A DNA stretch of 58,939 bases from JANLQX01 sp031368095 (GCA_031368095.1 JANLQX010000514.1:1-58939), one strand, 5' to 3'; shown: positions 31,204-40,800, counted from the first letter of the stretch. Made by a program: numbers and translations. The notes: a model not told the origin generated them from the sequence alone.

Positions 31204-31581
31204 ATGGCTTTGACGAAATTCCAAGTGAAAGAGGGCTATGCTTTCTTTCACTTGGATAAAAATGGTACCAGGCTCAAGAGCACTCCTACCGGGGGTGTTG
31301 TTGAGCTTTTGGACCAGAATCAATTTGAGCAATCCTGGAAGTTGGAAGCAGTCGAAAAGGACGCTCCTGTTGCACCAAATGACATGGAGCTTCTAGTCGG
31401 TTACCGAGGAAATAAAAATCTTGGAGATTTATTTCATGAGAGCAAAATAAAAACCTTCGTCCAAGTATTGAATCTCGACTCTAAGGAGCTGGACGCCTGC
31501 TTTAAGGGCAACAAGGAGCAGAGAGCTTCACAAAGCAAGGCTCTACTCGAAAGCGCCTATAGCCTGGCTGGGATAGGTTAA
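31204..31581 (+). CDS. Hypothetical head-region protein
   Basis: 125 residues, strong SD (AGGAGGG). Small N-terminal beta part (EGYAFFHLDKNGTRLKST) then helical. Not recognised; position suggests a head completion or assembly factor. Three bases separate it from the connector gene. Confidence 0.5.
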   Translation: MALTKFQVKEGYAFFHLDKNGTRLKSTPTGGVVELLDQNQFEQSWKLEAVEKDAPVAPNDMELLVGYRGNKNLGDLFHESKIKTFVQVLNLDSKELDACFKGNKEQRASQSKALLESAYSLAGIG

Positions 31582-31584
31582 TTC

Positions 31585-32205
31585 GTGGATATTACTACTC
31601 TGACGCGAGTAAAGCTTCTGGCTGGTGCTGCCAGGGACGGATCTGATGACACAGTGCTCGCTCAGATTATCGTCGGCGTTTCTGCTATGGCAGAGCGCGA
31701 AATGAAAATGGGCGTACACAGGTGCAAACGTAAAGAAACCATGAATGTCATTCGGCATCAGAAGGTTTTTAATCTCAAAAATACGCCGGTTTCAACCATT
31801 GTCTCTGTTAAAAATGATCAATGGGATATTCCTGTTTCCGCAGTCCAATGGGAATCGAACGGGATCATCCGTATCGCTGGCGACGCTATTTATACCTCTA
31901 TGGGAAGGACCACAACGCCGTTCGCTGGAACTATTTTGCGTGGCGAGCTTTACTACGGACCAGGCATGCTGATTGTTGAATATATAGGCGGCATGGCTAC
32001 CGATACTGCTGAATTTTGTGAGAAGTACGAAGATATTGCTTATGAAGCCGACAAGCAGGTGGTTTTTGAATTCCGTAGGATGAAAACGATCACAGAAAAG
32101 TCCGTATCTGCTGGGGGCGCAACTACATCATTTGAAACATTCGATGTACGTCCATCATTCCTAAAGGCTTTGCATAGCCGAAGGCGTAGGGTGTGGCTTG
32201 CCTAG
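31585..32205 (+). CDS. Head-tail connector (gp6-like)
   Basis: 206 residues, GTG start. The first 50 residues (LTRVKLLAGAARDGSDDTVL, AQIIVGVSAMAEREM) have the helix-loop-helix pattern of HK97 gp6-like adaptors, followed by a beta insertion. It would form the ring under the portal. Overlaps the next gene by eight bases. Confidence 0.65.
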   Translation: MDITTLTRVKLLAGAARDGSDDTVLAQIIVGVSAMAEREMKMGVHRCKRKETMNVIRHQKVFNLKNTPVSTIVSVKNDQWDIPVSAVQWESNGIIRIAGDAIYTSMGRTTTPFAGTILRGELYYGPGMLIVEYIGGMATDTAEFCEKYEDIAYEADKQVVFEFRRMKTITEKSVSAGGATTSFETFDVRPSFLKALHSRRRRVWLA

Positions 32206-32770
32206 TAAAGAGTGGAAAGATATATCGGTTGGCATTCGCGCAAAGATCTTGCTGATTCGCGACGTTGCTTCAGCGAACTTCTTGAAGCGCGAAGCCCCGC
32301 TTCTATCGGGGAAAATTGCCGAGACGTTTTATACTACTGGGGGTCGCGGCGTAAAGGTTCGATCTGGACATGCCAGACGTGGTTGGACTGAGTTTTATCC
32401 AGCCCCAAACCAGGCTGTTGTTGCTAATACAGTGCCCTATGCCGACTTCACCAAAGAGCGGGTTATTGTCCCAAAAAAAGGAAAGATGCTTGCGATCCCC
32501 ATAGGCAAAGCCTTGACCAACGCAGGCGTCGCAAGGTTTACTGGCCCTCGTGATCCCGCACTTCCTAAGCTATCGCTAATCGCTAGACCAGGAAAGGCCC
32601 CATTACTCGTTGACACCGCAGGAAAAAAGAAATTCGACGTTTACTTCGCGCTTGTCCCAAAAGTTCGCATTCCAGCGTATACTGGCGACCTTCCTGCATT
32701 CATACGCCAAGAAAAATCCGCTATTGCGGAGCGGTTCCTTCCGTACATTAAAAAAGCCTTCGAATCATGA
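32198..32770 (+). CDS. Head-tail joining / virion morphogenesis protein
   Basis: 190 residues. KVRSGHARRGWTEFYPAPNQ with the following VPYADFTKERVIVPKKGKML is the conserved heart of Mu gpG-like or HK97 gp10-like joining proteins. Basic. Position between connector and tail terminator agrees. Coupled to the next gene (ATGA). Confidence 0.6.
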   Translation: MPSKEWKDISVGIRAKILLIRDVASANFLKREAPLLSGKIAETFYTTGGRGVKVRSGHARRGWTEFYPAPNQAVVANTVPYADFTKERVIVPKKGKMLAIPIGKALTNAGVARFTGPRDPALPKLSLIARPGKAPLLVDTAGKKKFDVYFALVPKVRIPAYTGDLPAFIRQEKSAIAERFLPYIKKAFES

Positions 32771-33495
32771 CACCGATAGAAACCCTAATTGTTCGCGCCT
32801 ACGTACAAAGCATTAGCCGTGTTGTTGCAGAATCTTATCTTACTTATGGCGCATCAAATACGAATGACGGTCTTCAAATATCATCATCCGGGATCTACTC
32901 AGGAACAGTCCCTCGCAAGTTTAATTTGGAAGCCACAGGATACGGCACCATGCTTGTTACCGAGATGGCAGACGTAAACAAAAATCCAGACGCGCCGTAT
33001 TCGGTCGCCGTGGTTAGCGGTGTTCCATTCGTTATCACTGGTACCGGGATTTCCGTTACAGCCACTTTTGATTCAGACGGTGTGTTGATGATTGGAGACA
33101 AGTTCCAGCTTAGGGTTGGAAAGTGCAGCACAACGATTCGGGAGGTTATTCCTTGGGAGAAATCCAGAGCCGCTCTCGCTCATCCTGGCGCCATCATTTA
33201 TGTGCCAAGCACAGAAAAGAGCCTTGAGCGTGTCCAGGGGTATATGTGTACTATGGATATGGTGATCGAGTTCTTGACCGATCTAAGATCCAATGATTCC
33301 GAAGGGTTAGCTGAAGATATTGGGTGCATTGAAAATGAGCTAAACCGCGATCTAACCCAGGGAGATGTATGCTGGAAGTCGGAAATCAATAAAGTTCAAA
33401 AGTTTGACACTGATGGGGTTGATGTTGTCGGAGCGCAAATTTTTTGTACCGCGTATTATCGACATACCACAGCCGATGTTTCAGAAAGGTTCTAA
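32767..33495 (+). CDS. Probable tail terminator protein
   Basis: 242 residues. The C-terminal half (MVIEFLTDLRSNDSEGLAED to VVGAQIFCTAYYRH) has the alpha/beta pattern of tail terminators (lambda gpU type). The N-terminal half is an added beta domain, larger than usual. By order it should cap the tail tube. A gap with a small inverted repeat (ATTTGGA/TCCAAAT, 33574-33595) follows. Confidence 0.5.
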   Translation: MTPIETLIVRAYVQSISRVVAESYLTYGASNTNDGLQISSSGIYSGTVPRKFNLEATGYGTMLVTEMADVNKNPDAPYSVAVVSGVPFVITGTGISVTATFDSDGVLMIGDKFQLRVGKCSTTIREVIPWEKSRAALAHPGAIIYVPSTEKSLERVQGYMCTMDMVIEFLTDLRSNDSEGLAEDIGCIENELNRDLTQGDVCWKSEINKVQKFDTDGVDVVGAQIFCTAYYRHTTADVSERF

Positions 33496-33617
33496 TGAAA
33501 GAAATATCAAATTTTGAGCGTAATAAGCCGCTCTATGCACTGATATTCAGAGAATAAAAACTTATACTGATTTGGAGAAAGTCGTCCAAATGAAACAAAT
33601 ATGAAAGGGTTAATACC

Positions 33618-34259
33618 ATGAGCGGATTTATGTCCTTATTCAAGCAAGAGGCACTAAAAGGGACGTACCCCCTCGCCACAGACAACCTGAAGGGCGTGCT
33701 AGTAAAACTCCCTTCCGTGACTTCTGCCATGGTTAAAACCATTAGTGCTGCTACGAATGCAAGCCCTACGGTAATCACTTCCACGGCACACGGATTCGCC
33801 AACAACGACCGCGTGTCTATTTCTGGTGCTGTCGGTAATACCGCAATCAATGGCCGCTGGAAATTGGCGTCCGTTGCCGCAAACACGTTCCAGCTTGTGG
33901 ACATCATCACTGGCGCGGCCGTAAATGGAAACGGTGTTTTCAGTGGTTCGTGCTACGTTGTCAATTTGACCACGCTACAATTCCTGACCTCGATTGACGT
34001 GGCAGCCCGCGCATCGACTTCTGGAAATCTGGGGTCGAAGACTTTTACATTGGGAGTCTTCAGCTTTGCCGTCATCACTTTCACAGCCGTCACCACAGGG
34101 CAAACCAGCCAAGCGGTGGTGTTCTACGACGACACGCCAGCCACTGACGCTACTAAACCCATCATAGCCATGGACGACGGCGCGACGAATTTACCTGTGC
34201 TCTCAAACGGTGGCGACATCACATACACTCCCAATGCCTCTGGCCTTGGGGAAATCTAA
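33618..34259 (+). CDS. Structural protein with FCCH-like beta motif
   Basis: 213 residues. The section VITSTAHGFANNDRVSISGA plus NTAINGRWKLASVAANTFQL is a beta motif that recurs in phage tail or appendage proteins (often flagged as 'ubiquitin-activating E1 FCCH-like'). The start SGFMSLFKQEALKGTYPLAT and a C-terminal beta sandwich suggest a virion surface or tail component. Confidence 0.55.
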   Translation: MSGFMSLFKQEALKGTYPLATDNLKGVLVKLPSVTSAMVKTISAATNASPTVITSTAHGFANNDRVSISGAVGNTAINGRWKLASVAANTFQLVDIITGAAVNGNGVFSGSCYVVNLTTLQFLTSIDVAARASTSGNLGSKTFTLGVFSFAVITFTAVTTGQTSQAVVFYDDTPATDATKPIIAMDDGATNLPVLSNGGDITYTPNASGLGEI

Positions 34260-34269
34260 AGGAAGACAA

Positions 34270-34656
34270 ATGGATAATCAAAAAATTGCAATCGACTTGA
34301 TGACCGAAGACAATTTGCAGGGGGCTACTCTTGTGGAGCTTGAGCTCCTGCAAACGGAACTGGGAGCCGTGGCCAATACGTTACGGGCCAAGCAGGCTAT
34401 GGTCGCGAAGGTAACGGAAGCCAAGCAGCTGGCCGCCAATGCCGTGCGCAAGGCTGGCACCTTGACAGAAGAAGAGAAGACCGCGTTGCAGGCGCATTTT
34501 GCGGCGGAAGCCGCTATCAAGGCGTCGGACATTTCGGACGAGGAAAAAATTCTCGCGTTGGACGCGTTGAATAAAACCGAATCCAAACCTGCTGCCCAAA
34601 ATCTTGGTGGTGATCATATTACCAAGGACGCGGATCAAATAAACTCGGGTTCATAG
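34270..34656 (+). CDS. Coiled-coil protein in structural region
   Basis: 128 residues from ATG 34270 (SD AAAGGAAG). Long Ala/Glu/Lys helix (LVELELLQTELGAVANTLRA, KQAMVAKVTEAKQLAANA) and an acidic middle. May be a chaperone or scaffold for the appendage. It closes a transcript: a strong terminator follows. Confidence 0.5.
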   Translation: MDNQKIAIDLMTEDNLQGATLVELELLQTELGAVANTLRAKQAMVAKVTEAKQLAANAVRKAGTLTEEEKTALQAHFAAEAAIKASDISDEEKILALDALNKTESKPAAQNLGGDHITKDADQINSGS

Positions 34657-34688
34657 ACGGGGCAGCCTTTCTATACGGCGAGAATTCG

Positions 34689-34722
34689 GCCCGCCCTTTG
34701 TTAAGTCAAGGCGGGCTTTTTT
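34689..34722 (+). terminator. Rho-independent terminator
   Basis: GCCCGCC (34689-34695) and GGCGGGC (34710-34716) form a perfect 7-bp GC stem, extendable past a bulge, followed by six T residues (34717-34722). Confidence 0.9.
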
Positions 34723-34747
34723 GTTTTAAGCAAAGGAGGATCTTAAA

Positions 34748-35347
34748 ATGGCTGCAATGGTCAAAACCCAAGCGGTAAGCCTACTCACAATTCAAGCGCT
34801 GGCATCAAACGCTGTTGTCATAAGCACGGTAGTGGACTGGGCTACAAAAATGGCCGCTTCCATTTTCCTGTCCTTAGGGCGAGACGACAGTGCTGGTGCA
34901 TTGGCTGTTCCGTTCAACTTCCGTGTACAGGGGACGCCAGACGCATCAGGCGACCGTCGCTGGATGGATCTGGCGGTATTCCAGTCGGGGATTACTGTCC
35001 CTGAGCCGGAGGCAATCACAGGAACGCAGAGTATTGGGGCTACAACGCTTACCTTAGCCTCTACAGTTAATTTCGCGATTGGTCAACTGGTACTGCTCAA
35101 GAATACCACCATTGGCAATAGCGAGTTTGCTCGAATAAAATCTTTCGTTGCAAATACGAGCTTTTCCCCTATTGACCCAATAACCTCTGCCCAAACAGGC
35201 TCGACGCTTTACACCCAGGCGGAGCAGTTTGTTTTGCAATTGGATTTAACCAGCATCGAAAGGGTGCGTGTAGTAGCTGATAATTCCGGTACGGGCCGGT
35301 CAGTAGTGGTCGAAGCGTATGCCATCACTGGAGACAGCTTTACTTGA
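34748..35347 (+). CDS. Hypothetical structural protein
   Basis: 199 residues, SD AAAGGAGG. Beta-rich with a middle TTLTLASTVNFAIGQLVLLK and a final VRVVADNSGTGRSVVVEAYA, similar in style to phage fibre-associated or adaptor domains. It overlaps the giant repeat protein (TTGA), so it may be its partner or anchor. Confidence 0.5.
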   Translation: MAAMVKTQAVSLLTIQALASNAVVISTVVDWATKMAASIFLSLGRDDSAGALAVPFNFRVQGTPDASGDRRWMDLAVFQSGITVPEPEAITGTQSIGATTLTLASTVNFAIGQLVLLKNTTIGNSEFARIKSFVANTSFSPIDPITSAQTGSTLYTQAEQFVLQLDLTSIERVRVVADNSGTGRSVVVEAYAITGDSFT

Positions 35348-38300
35348 TTTTAAACCACGCGGCCGTACGAAACAAGCGGCCAACTTATCGTGCAGATATT
35401 GATTGTTGCAACCCGCTTGCGCGTGGACTTGTCTTTGCCGCCTACCCACTTGGTGGTAATTTCTATGATGCTATCAGCAAACAGGTGTCGGCGAATTTCT
35501 CCGTAAATCCAACAACCCGCCCAACCATCGATGGGAATAAAGCGAACACCCCTGAGATGCGAGGGACTACAGCAAACTTCCCTCAGTACACCACTCAGTT
35601 GGATCAGTTAGTAGGTAAATACTCTCTATTTGCTGAGGGATCCTTATTAACCAACGCAACGTCCTCACTTGTATTTGACTCTTTCTCGTCCGTATCTGGT
35701 AACGGCCTGGGTTTAAAGTTCGACGATCTCAACTTGATAACGAATGGGTTTTTCCTCTTCCTTCAGAACGGGAACAGCTCTGCCTCAAACGCTGATGTAC
35801 TGGGTCTCAATTCGGAAAATTTCAAGCACCGCGTGATGATTACCGGCGATGGCGCGAATGTTCGGCTGTACGCGAAAAACAAGCTGGATGTTACTGTCGT
35901 AAATGCAGTCACACCGCTAGCATCCACAACTAGGCAAACACGATTACTCTCGAGTGGTACAGCCGCCCTAGGACTAGCGCTTGCGTGGAATCGCGTGCTT
36001 TCGCTGGATGAATACCAATCGCTTTTTAATAACCCAGATCAGTTATTCAAAAGCCTTCCGCGTCGTCGGTATTTTGTTGTTGGCGCTTTCACTAAAAACC
36101 TTAGCGGGGTTTTTTCATCTACAGATGAGCCTTTTGCGATCGGTGCCATTTTAAAAGGAGCGGTCAATCTTAGTGGTGTTACAAACAAAACCGACGAAAA
36201 TGTCAACGCAGGTCTGACGGCCTTCTCAACCCCTATAGGTGGGGCAAGCATAAAAACAGACGAGGCTATTGGGCTTGCGTCCATGCTCGTTGCTCCCCCA
36301 CCTTTATCCGGGCAGAATATCAGCACTGACGAAAAGCAAAACACTGGTAATGTTTTAGTTGGCGCGCGCGCTTTAGCTGGTGCCTCGGCAACCACGGATG
36401 AAAAGACGTACACGGGATTAACCAACTCCTTGCCGTATACCGCACTCTGGGAAGAGAAAGCGAATACCAACCTCGGAAGCGTAAAACCGGCCACAGCCCC
36501 ACTAGGAGCCACCGGGTACACCGCCGTAATGACCGCGTGGGGTGGCGGTGTCTTTGGTGGTGGTTATTTTATGATCGCCTGTAACGGTGGTCACACAGAT
36601 TATGCAGGCAACGAGGTGTACGGCTTGCCTATATCCACCTATGTGCCTGTGCTTTTGCGTCAACCAACCACAAACGCAATCATAGCGGGTTCTTCGACGA
36701 TCGAGGCCTCGGGGCTTTATGCCACGGCAGCCGTAGGCAACACCCCGGACCCACAAGCACCGCGTTCCAGACATGGTTACAGCATGGCGCAGTGGTGCTC
36801 GGTTAAGTCGAAAGTGGCTTTGATGGGTGCATTCGGGGAGTACATTGCGGCTGGCCAATCCTCTGTCATTCGCTATTACGATCCGGTAGCCAATGATTGG
36901 GAAACAGGACCAACCATCCTAACCCCATTCGATGGGGCATATTCCGCAACGATTGAAGACACCTCTGGTAACCTGTGGTTTCTTGGTGCCGGTTCTGGTG
37001 GCCGGTTGAACCGAATAGTACCATCCACTGGGGTGGTCACTGAGTTTGGCGACATTTTCATGCACGCCATGCAAAGCTATCCTCGTACTGGGGTGTATGA
37101 CTCATTAAATAACAGATTTTGGGTCTTCGGTGGCAATGGCACCGTCATGGAGACGGGATACTGGGATTTAAACAACCTAAGTGGAAATGTTGATTTTACC
37201 AGCGTGACGCCAACTGGCGACACAAACATTCTGCTGCAACCAGCCCCCGGCGCCGCGTGGTTTGCTGGTGACAATAAAATTATTCTCTGGAGCGGGGGCA
37301 CATCTGTAACCGTCTTCGACCCAACCACGTTCAAAGCGCAGTCGATCAGCCTAAATTCAGCCAACACCGTGACGCCTACTGCTGCCCAAGGAAACGGCAC
37401 ATACGGCAGATTTAGAGCGATTGGGCCAGACTCGTTTCTTGGTGTCAACTCCATGGACGGAAACTTTTTCAAACTACTGCTGCGCGGGGCGGATGTTTCC
37501 TTAGCTGGGTCAAACTCCCCGTCCGACTCCGTGACGCGCAACGGCAGCGCAGCCAACACAAGCGTCGGCCTATCCGGAAGTTTCTCAACCCCTGACTCGG
37601 ACATAAAACCCGGCACAGCTTTGATATCAAGCCAACCACTGCTGGGGACTGTTGGGGTGACGGATGAGTCTACTTTCCTAGGAGCTTTAGGGCTCGGCGC
37701 ACGGGCTTTGAGCGGCCAGTTTGCAGCGTCAGACATGGTAACAGCTCCTGGGGGCGTGGCGGCTTCCAGAAACATCCCTGGGGCCAATTTACTCACAGAC
37801 GAGGCAGCCAATAGCGGGGTGCTATCCCCATCAACCACGATACTGGGCGCTGGAAATTCCAGCGACGAGAGGGCATATGCCGGAGTCGCCGCCGTTAGTG
37901 CGCTGGCCCTAGCTGGTAACAATAGCCGGACAGATGAAAAAGCAAATATAGGTATCGCCTCTTCAGGATCGGTTAATCTTCCCGGAGCAGCGAACACCAC
38001 GGATGAAAAGCTCAATACCGGAGGCGTATCGCCCGCAACGTCCATACTAGGTGCAGGATGTTCAAGCGACGAGAAGCTTAATGCCGGAGTCTCAACCCTT
38101 GGTGCAACAGGCCTCCTTGGTAATGGCATCCAAACGGACGAAAAGTCAATCGCCGGGATTGCTGGTTTGGGTTCGCTTAACCTCTCAGGAGCGCCAAACA
38201 CCACCGATGAAAAACAGAACCCTGGAAGCGCCTTAGCATCCATAGGGCTCTCCGGCCAGTTCGTTCTCACAGACGACGGGTTTAGGTTGTCCACCATTGC

Positions 38301-39018
38301 CATGGGTCCATTAGCCTTGTCAGCGGCTTTCATCCCCACGGATGAAAAAAGCTATGCAGGCACACTAGGATTAAGCTTAGGGCCACAAAGCCTCTCGGGG
38401 GCCTATGCGTCCAGCGATGATGCTGCACGGGTAGGCACAATACAGCCAGGAGGCATTTCGCTTACCGGGACTTTTGCGCGGAACGATGAGCGTGCATATT
38501 CCGGTGGACTGGCTATGATCAGGGCTCTCCAAGGGTTAAGCATTTTAACGGATGAGCAGGCAAGTCAAGCGTCAATCGCGGTCAGTGCTTTTAACATTTC
38601 TGGTCAAAATATCCGTCCTGATGAAATCGCCGGCTTAGGTCAGGTCGGGGCCCTTCGCGCTTTGCTCGGGGCTGCGTTCGCCTCGGATGAAAAATCCCTG
38701 AGCGGGCTATTTGATTTTGCTACCGGACTTGCAGGTTCGAATATTCGACCTGATGAGAAAACCTTTGCAGGCACATTAGCTTTGGGGCTGGGTCCGCAAG
38801 GTCTATTCGGAGCGTTTACATTCAGTGATGAAGGTAATAGGTCGGGACTAATACATTCGAGCGCAATATCTCTAAATGGATCCTTTTCTTTCACCGATGA
38901 GCGTACTTATTCCGATTCCGGATCTAATGAATTAAGCTATTATGAATTGATAGAATGGGTTTCGGAAATAATTACACTTATTAGAGGGCAGAGCCCGATA
39001 GAATCGAGCGCCGCATGA
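35344..39018 (+). CDS. Giant repeat protein: LamG-like head, 'TDEK' repeats, kelch-like propeller
   Basis: 1224 residues, TTG start in TTGA overlap. Residues 1-245 look like a concanavalin/LamG-type sheet (RGLVFAAYPLGGNFYDAISK ... SLPRRRYFVVGAF). From about 247 comes a tandem array of 22-25-residue units with consensus LSGxxxxTDEKxxxG plus 8-10 variable residues: five units to about 363, then at least 21 units from about 716 to 1192. Between them residues 363-715 form a different domain with ACNGGHTDYAGNEVYGLPI, SVIRYYDPVANDWETGP and RTGVYDSLNNRFWVFGGNG, a kelch/galactose-oxidase-like beta propeller. Overall a fibrous virion protein, probably host-binding or decorating. I know no named family for the repeat. 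Confidence 0.7.
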   Translation: MILNHAAVRNKRPTYRADIDCCNPLARGLVFAAYPLGGNFYDAISKQVSANFSVNPTTRPTIDGNKANTPEMRGTTANFPQYTTQLDQLVGKYSLFAEGSLLTNATSSLVFDSFSSVSGNGLGLKFDDLNLITNGFFLFLQNGNSSASNADVLGLNSENFKHRVMITGDGANVRLYAKNKLDVTVVNAVTPLASTTRQTRLLSSGTAALGLALAWNRVLSLDEYQSLFNNPDQLFKSLPRRRYFVVGAFTKNLSGVFSSTDEPFAIGAILKGAVNLSGVTNKTDENVNAGLTAFSTPIGGASIKTDEAIGLASMLVAPPPLSGQNISTDEKQNTGNVLVGARALAGASATTDEKTYTGLTNSLPYTALWEEKANTNLGSVKPATAPLGATGYTAVMTAWGGGVFGGGYFMIACNGGHTDYAGNEVYGLPISTYVPVLLRQPTTNAIIAGSSTIEASGLYATAAVGNTPDPQAPRSRHGYSMAQWCSVKSKVALMGAFGEYIAAGQSSVIRYYDPVANDWETGPTILTPFDGAYSATIEDTSGNLWFLGAGSGGRLNRIVPSTGVVTEFGDIFMHAMQSYPRTGVYDSLNNRFWVFGGNGTVMETGYWDLNNLSGNVDFTSVTPTGDTNILLQPAPGAAWFAGDNKIILWSGGTSVTVFDPTTFKAQSISLNSANTVTPTAAQGNGTYGRFRAIGPDSFLGVNSMDGNFFKLLLRGADVSLAGSNSPSDSVTRNGSAANTSVGLSGSFSTPDSDIKPGTALISSQPLLGTVGVTDESTFLGALGLGARALSGQFAASDMVTAPGGVAASRNIPGANLLTDEAANSGVLSPSTTILGAGNSSDERAYAGVAAVSALALAGNNSRTDEKANIGIASSGSVNLPGAANTTDEKLNTGGVSPATSILGAGCSSDEKLNAGVSTLGATGLLGNGIQTDEKSIAGIAGLGSLNLSGAPNTTDEKQNPGSALASIGLSGQFVLTDDGFRLSTIAMGPLALSAAFIPTDEKSYAGTLGLSLGPQSLSGAYASSDDAARVGTIQPGGISLTGTFARNDERAYSGGLAMIRALQGLSILTDEQASQASIAVSAFNISGQNIRPDEIAGLGQVGALRALLGAAFASDEKSLSGLFDFATGLAGSNIRPDEKTFAGTLALGLGPQGLFGAFTFSDEGNRSGLIHSSAISLNGSFSFTDERTYSDSGSNELSYYELIEWVSEIITLIRGQSPIESSAA
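36084..38920 (+). repeat. 26-unit 'LSGxxxxTDEKxxxG' protein repeat, interrupted once
   Basis: Units are about 66-75 bases long. Units 1-5 run from 36084 to about 36430; units 6-26 from about 37490 to 38920. Asp-Glu is nearly invariant and Lys common, while flanking residues vary, so the DNA copies are diverged. Some neighbours (for example units 11/14 and 13/16) are more alike than others, which points to past duplication. The array also opens long antisense frames (for instance 37077-38339), which are not genes. Confidence 0.75.
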
Positions 39019-39332
39019 GTCAGAAAATTGGATCTGATTTCGATCTTGTTCTAGACACTAAAAAAGTGATTATAGGCTATTCAAGCATTAAGATAAAATA
39101 CCAGAAACCAATACTGGAAGGCGCTGTTCCAGTGACTGGGTTTCTAACTGGATCCGTATATGGAACAGGAAGCCTTAAAATAAAAGTTTCAGTTCCCGGA
39201 TCTTTATGGAATGCTTTGGGTATTTGGAGTTTTATAACATGGGTAGAATTTTCGGATGGGCGGATCCTAAAGGGAAATAAGAATTTCGACTTAGAGGCAA
39301 CAGAGGAATTTTCGGATAGTACTTGTTGTTAA
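39015..39332 (+). CDS. Hypothetical tail-region protein
   Basis: 105 residues, coupled to the repeat protein (ATGA). Beta-rich: FDLVLDTKKVIIGYSSIKIK, GFLTGSVYGTGSLKIKVSVP. Ends in two cysteines. Not recognised; possibly an adaptor in the same appendage. Confidence 0.45.
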   Translation: MSQKIGSDFDLVLDTKKVIIGYSSIKIKYQKPILEGAVPVTGFLTGSVYGTGSLKIKVSVPGSLWNALGIWSFITWVEFSDGRILKGNKNFDLEATEEFSDSTCC

Positions 39333-39350
39333 ACATTTAAAGGAGTAGCT

Positions 39351-40499
39351 ATGGCAGAAGCAATGTTGGAACGGAAAAGACAGGTCTTAATCAAGCTGGA
39401 AGCAGTAAGCGGGACGCCCGAAACGCTCGCAGCCCCGGAAGGGAAAATGCGCGTCGCCGTCAAGCCTGATGTGACTCCTGATAACAAAAGGAATGCTCGG
39501 GATGTAGCTCGCGCCACAATGACAAACCTGCCTGGCATCCCTGGGGCAAAGTCTTCGTCGATCAAATGGAGATGCGAACTGGTTGGCTCCGGCTCTGTAT
39601 CTACTCCTCCGGCAGAAGACGCTGCGCTCCAGGCATCCGGTATGGTTCGGGCAGTCGTAAACAAGGTGCCAATTGGAACTATATCGGGAGGAACATTTTT
39701 GCGCGGTGATATAGTTACCGCTACCGGAGGCAAATCTGGCGTCCTCTTAATCAGTGCAATCCATACGGCAGGATTCCTATTCATGCGCGTGACGGCTGGA
39801 TCATTCGCGACATCCGATGTTTGCACGAACGGAACGGCGAGCGCCACGGCTTCTGGCAACCAGGCCGTGGCCGGATACTCGTATAAACCGCTCACCAATG
39901 CGCCTCCTACCGCTACAATTCGATCTGAAGAAGATGGGTACCAGAAGTCGATCAGTGGTGCTGCCGTCACTTGGAAAATGTCCATTGATGCGAACAAGCA
40001 GGGCTTCTGGGATTTCGAGGCAAAAGGTCCAAACATCAGCTACGGCGACTTGGCTTTGACGAGTGGCATAACGTACTACTCCACTCTGCCTCCAATACTT
40101 CAGTCTGCGCTCATGCGTCTGGACACGTATACTGCCGTTCTGAAGTCCTTCGGCATGGACATAGCGAATTCCGTCCCGCTCAGGGAAGATGGTAATGCGG
40201 GCACAGGCATCAAGGGTGCGCGCATCGCCAGCCGCCGCCCAATGGCTAGTGCAGGAATTGAAATGATGAACGCCAGTGACTATGATATTTACAACAAGTT
40301 CCTGGACGGTGTTGACGTAAAAGTTCAATGCCGTGTCGGTTCTGTCATAGGCAATTCCTGGTGGTTTTTCGGGGATAGGGCTAATTTCAGCGGCCTCGGA
40401 CAAACCGGAACCGATGGGCTGGTTGTTGTCACTCCGGAAATGGAACTTAACGGATTCGACGCAGGCGGAGATGATGAATTGGAAGTTCTAGCACTCTAA
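39351..40499 (+). CDS. Major tail tube protein
   Basis: 382 residues, SD AAAGGAG. Starts LERKRQVLIKLEAVSGTPET, the common opening of lambda-type tail tube proteins, and has the paired beta-sheet layout (IKWRCELVGSGSVSTPPAED ... ATIRSEEDGYQKSISGAAVT). It includes an inserted beta domain around 105-190. It polymerises around the tape measure. Confidence 0.8.
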   Translation: MAEAMLERKRQVLIKLEAVSGTPETLAAPEGKMRVAVKPDVTPDNKRNARDVARATMTNLPGIPGAKSSSIKWRCELVGSGSVSTPPAEDAALQASGMVRAVVNKVPIGTISGGTFLRGDIVTATGGKSGVLLISAIHTAGFLFMRVTAGSFATSDVCTNGTASATASGNQAVAGYSYKPLTNAPPTATIRSEEDGYQKSISGAAVTWKMSIDANKQGFWDFEAKGPNISYGDLALTSGITYYSTLPPILQSALMRLDTYTAVLKSFGMDIANSVPLREDGNAGTGIKGARIASRRPMASAGIEMMNASDYDIYNKFLDGVDVKVQCRVGSVIGNSWWFFGDRANFSGLGQTGTDGLVVVTPEMELNGFDAGGDDELEVLAL

Positions 40500-40512
40500 A
40501 AAAGGGGATACA

Positions 40513-40737
40513 GTGGAAAAGGAATTTAGCTTTAAGATCAACGCTCAGAAGGCTTTTCAGGCCTTCCTTTTTGGCGCGTTTCCATCCGCTCTGATCTGTA
40601 TGGAGGATGCGACGCGATCGGGAACAGTTGATTCTCGCAAGGTACTGATTGGAGCCGCCCTATCTGCATGTCTCGCTGGAGGCAGGTCGGTACAAAATTG
40701 GATGAAAAACAAGGATGTGAAAGACCCGAACAATTGA
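40513..40737 (+). CDS. Small protein with two weak hydrophobic helices
   Basis: 74 residues, GTG start. FQAFLFGAFPSALICMEDAT and VLIGAALSACLAGGRSVQNW form two amphipathic or membrane helices ending in a basic tail. This resembles small holin-like proteins seen next to tail genes in uncultured phages, but its neighbours are structural. Uncertain. Confidence 0.5.
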   Translation: MEKEFSFKINAQKAFQAFLFGAFPSALICMEDATRSGTVDSRKVLIGAALSACLAGGRSVQNWMKNKDVKDPNN

Positions 40738-40765
40738 ACTAGGAAGTATTATTTAAACACCGTTA

Positions 40766-40782
40766 TGGAATAACATATTCCA
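40766..40782. promoter_or_regulatory. TGGAATA-aca-TATTCCA palindrome
   Basis: A perfect inverted pair TGGAATA (40766-40772) / TATTCCA (40776-40782) with a three-base centre, the tightest example of the family, 18 bases before the tail chaperone start. AT-rich sequence TATTATTTAAA precedes it. Confidence 0.5.
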
Positions 40783-40800
40783 GAATAAAGGAAGGACGCT

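Noticed and set aside
37077..38339. 420-residue open frame on the minus strand
   Set aside because: It lies antisense to the TDEK repeat array, and its repeated FSSV-type words are the complement of the TDEK units. No SD or promoter; codon periodicity belongs to the plus strand.
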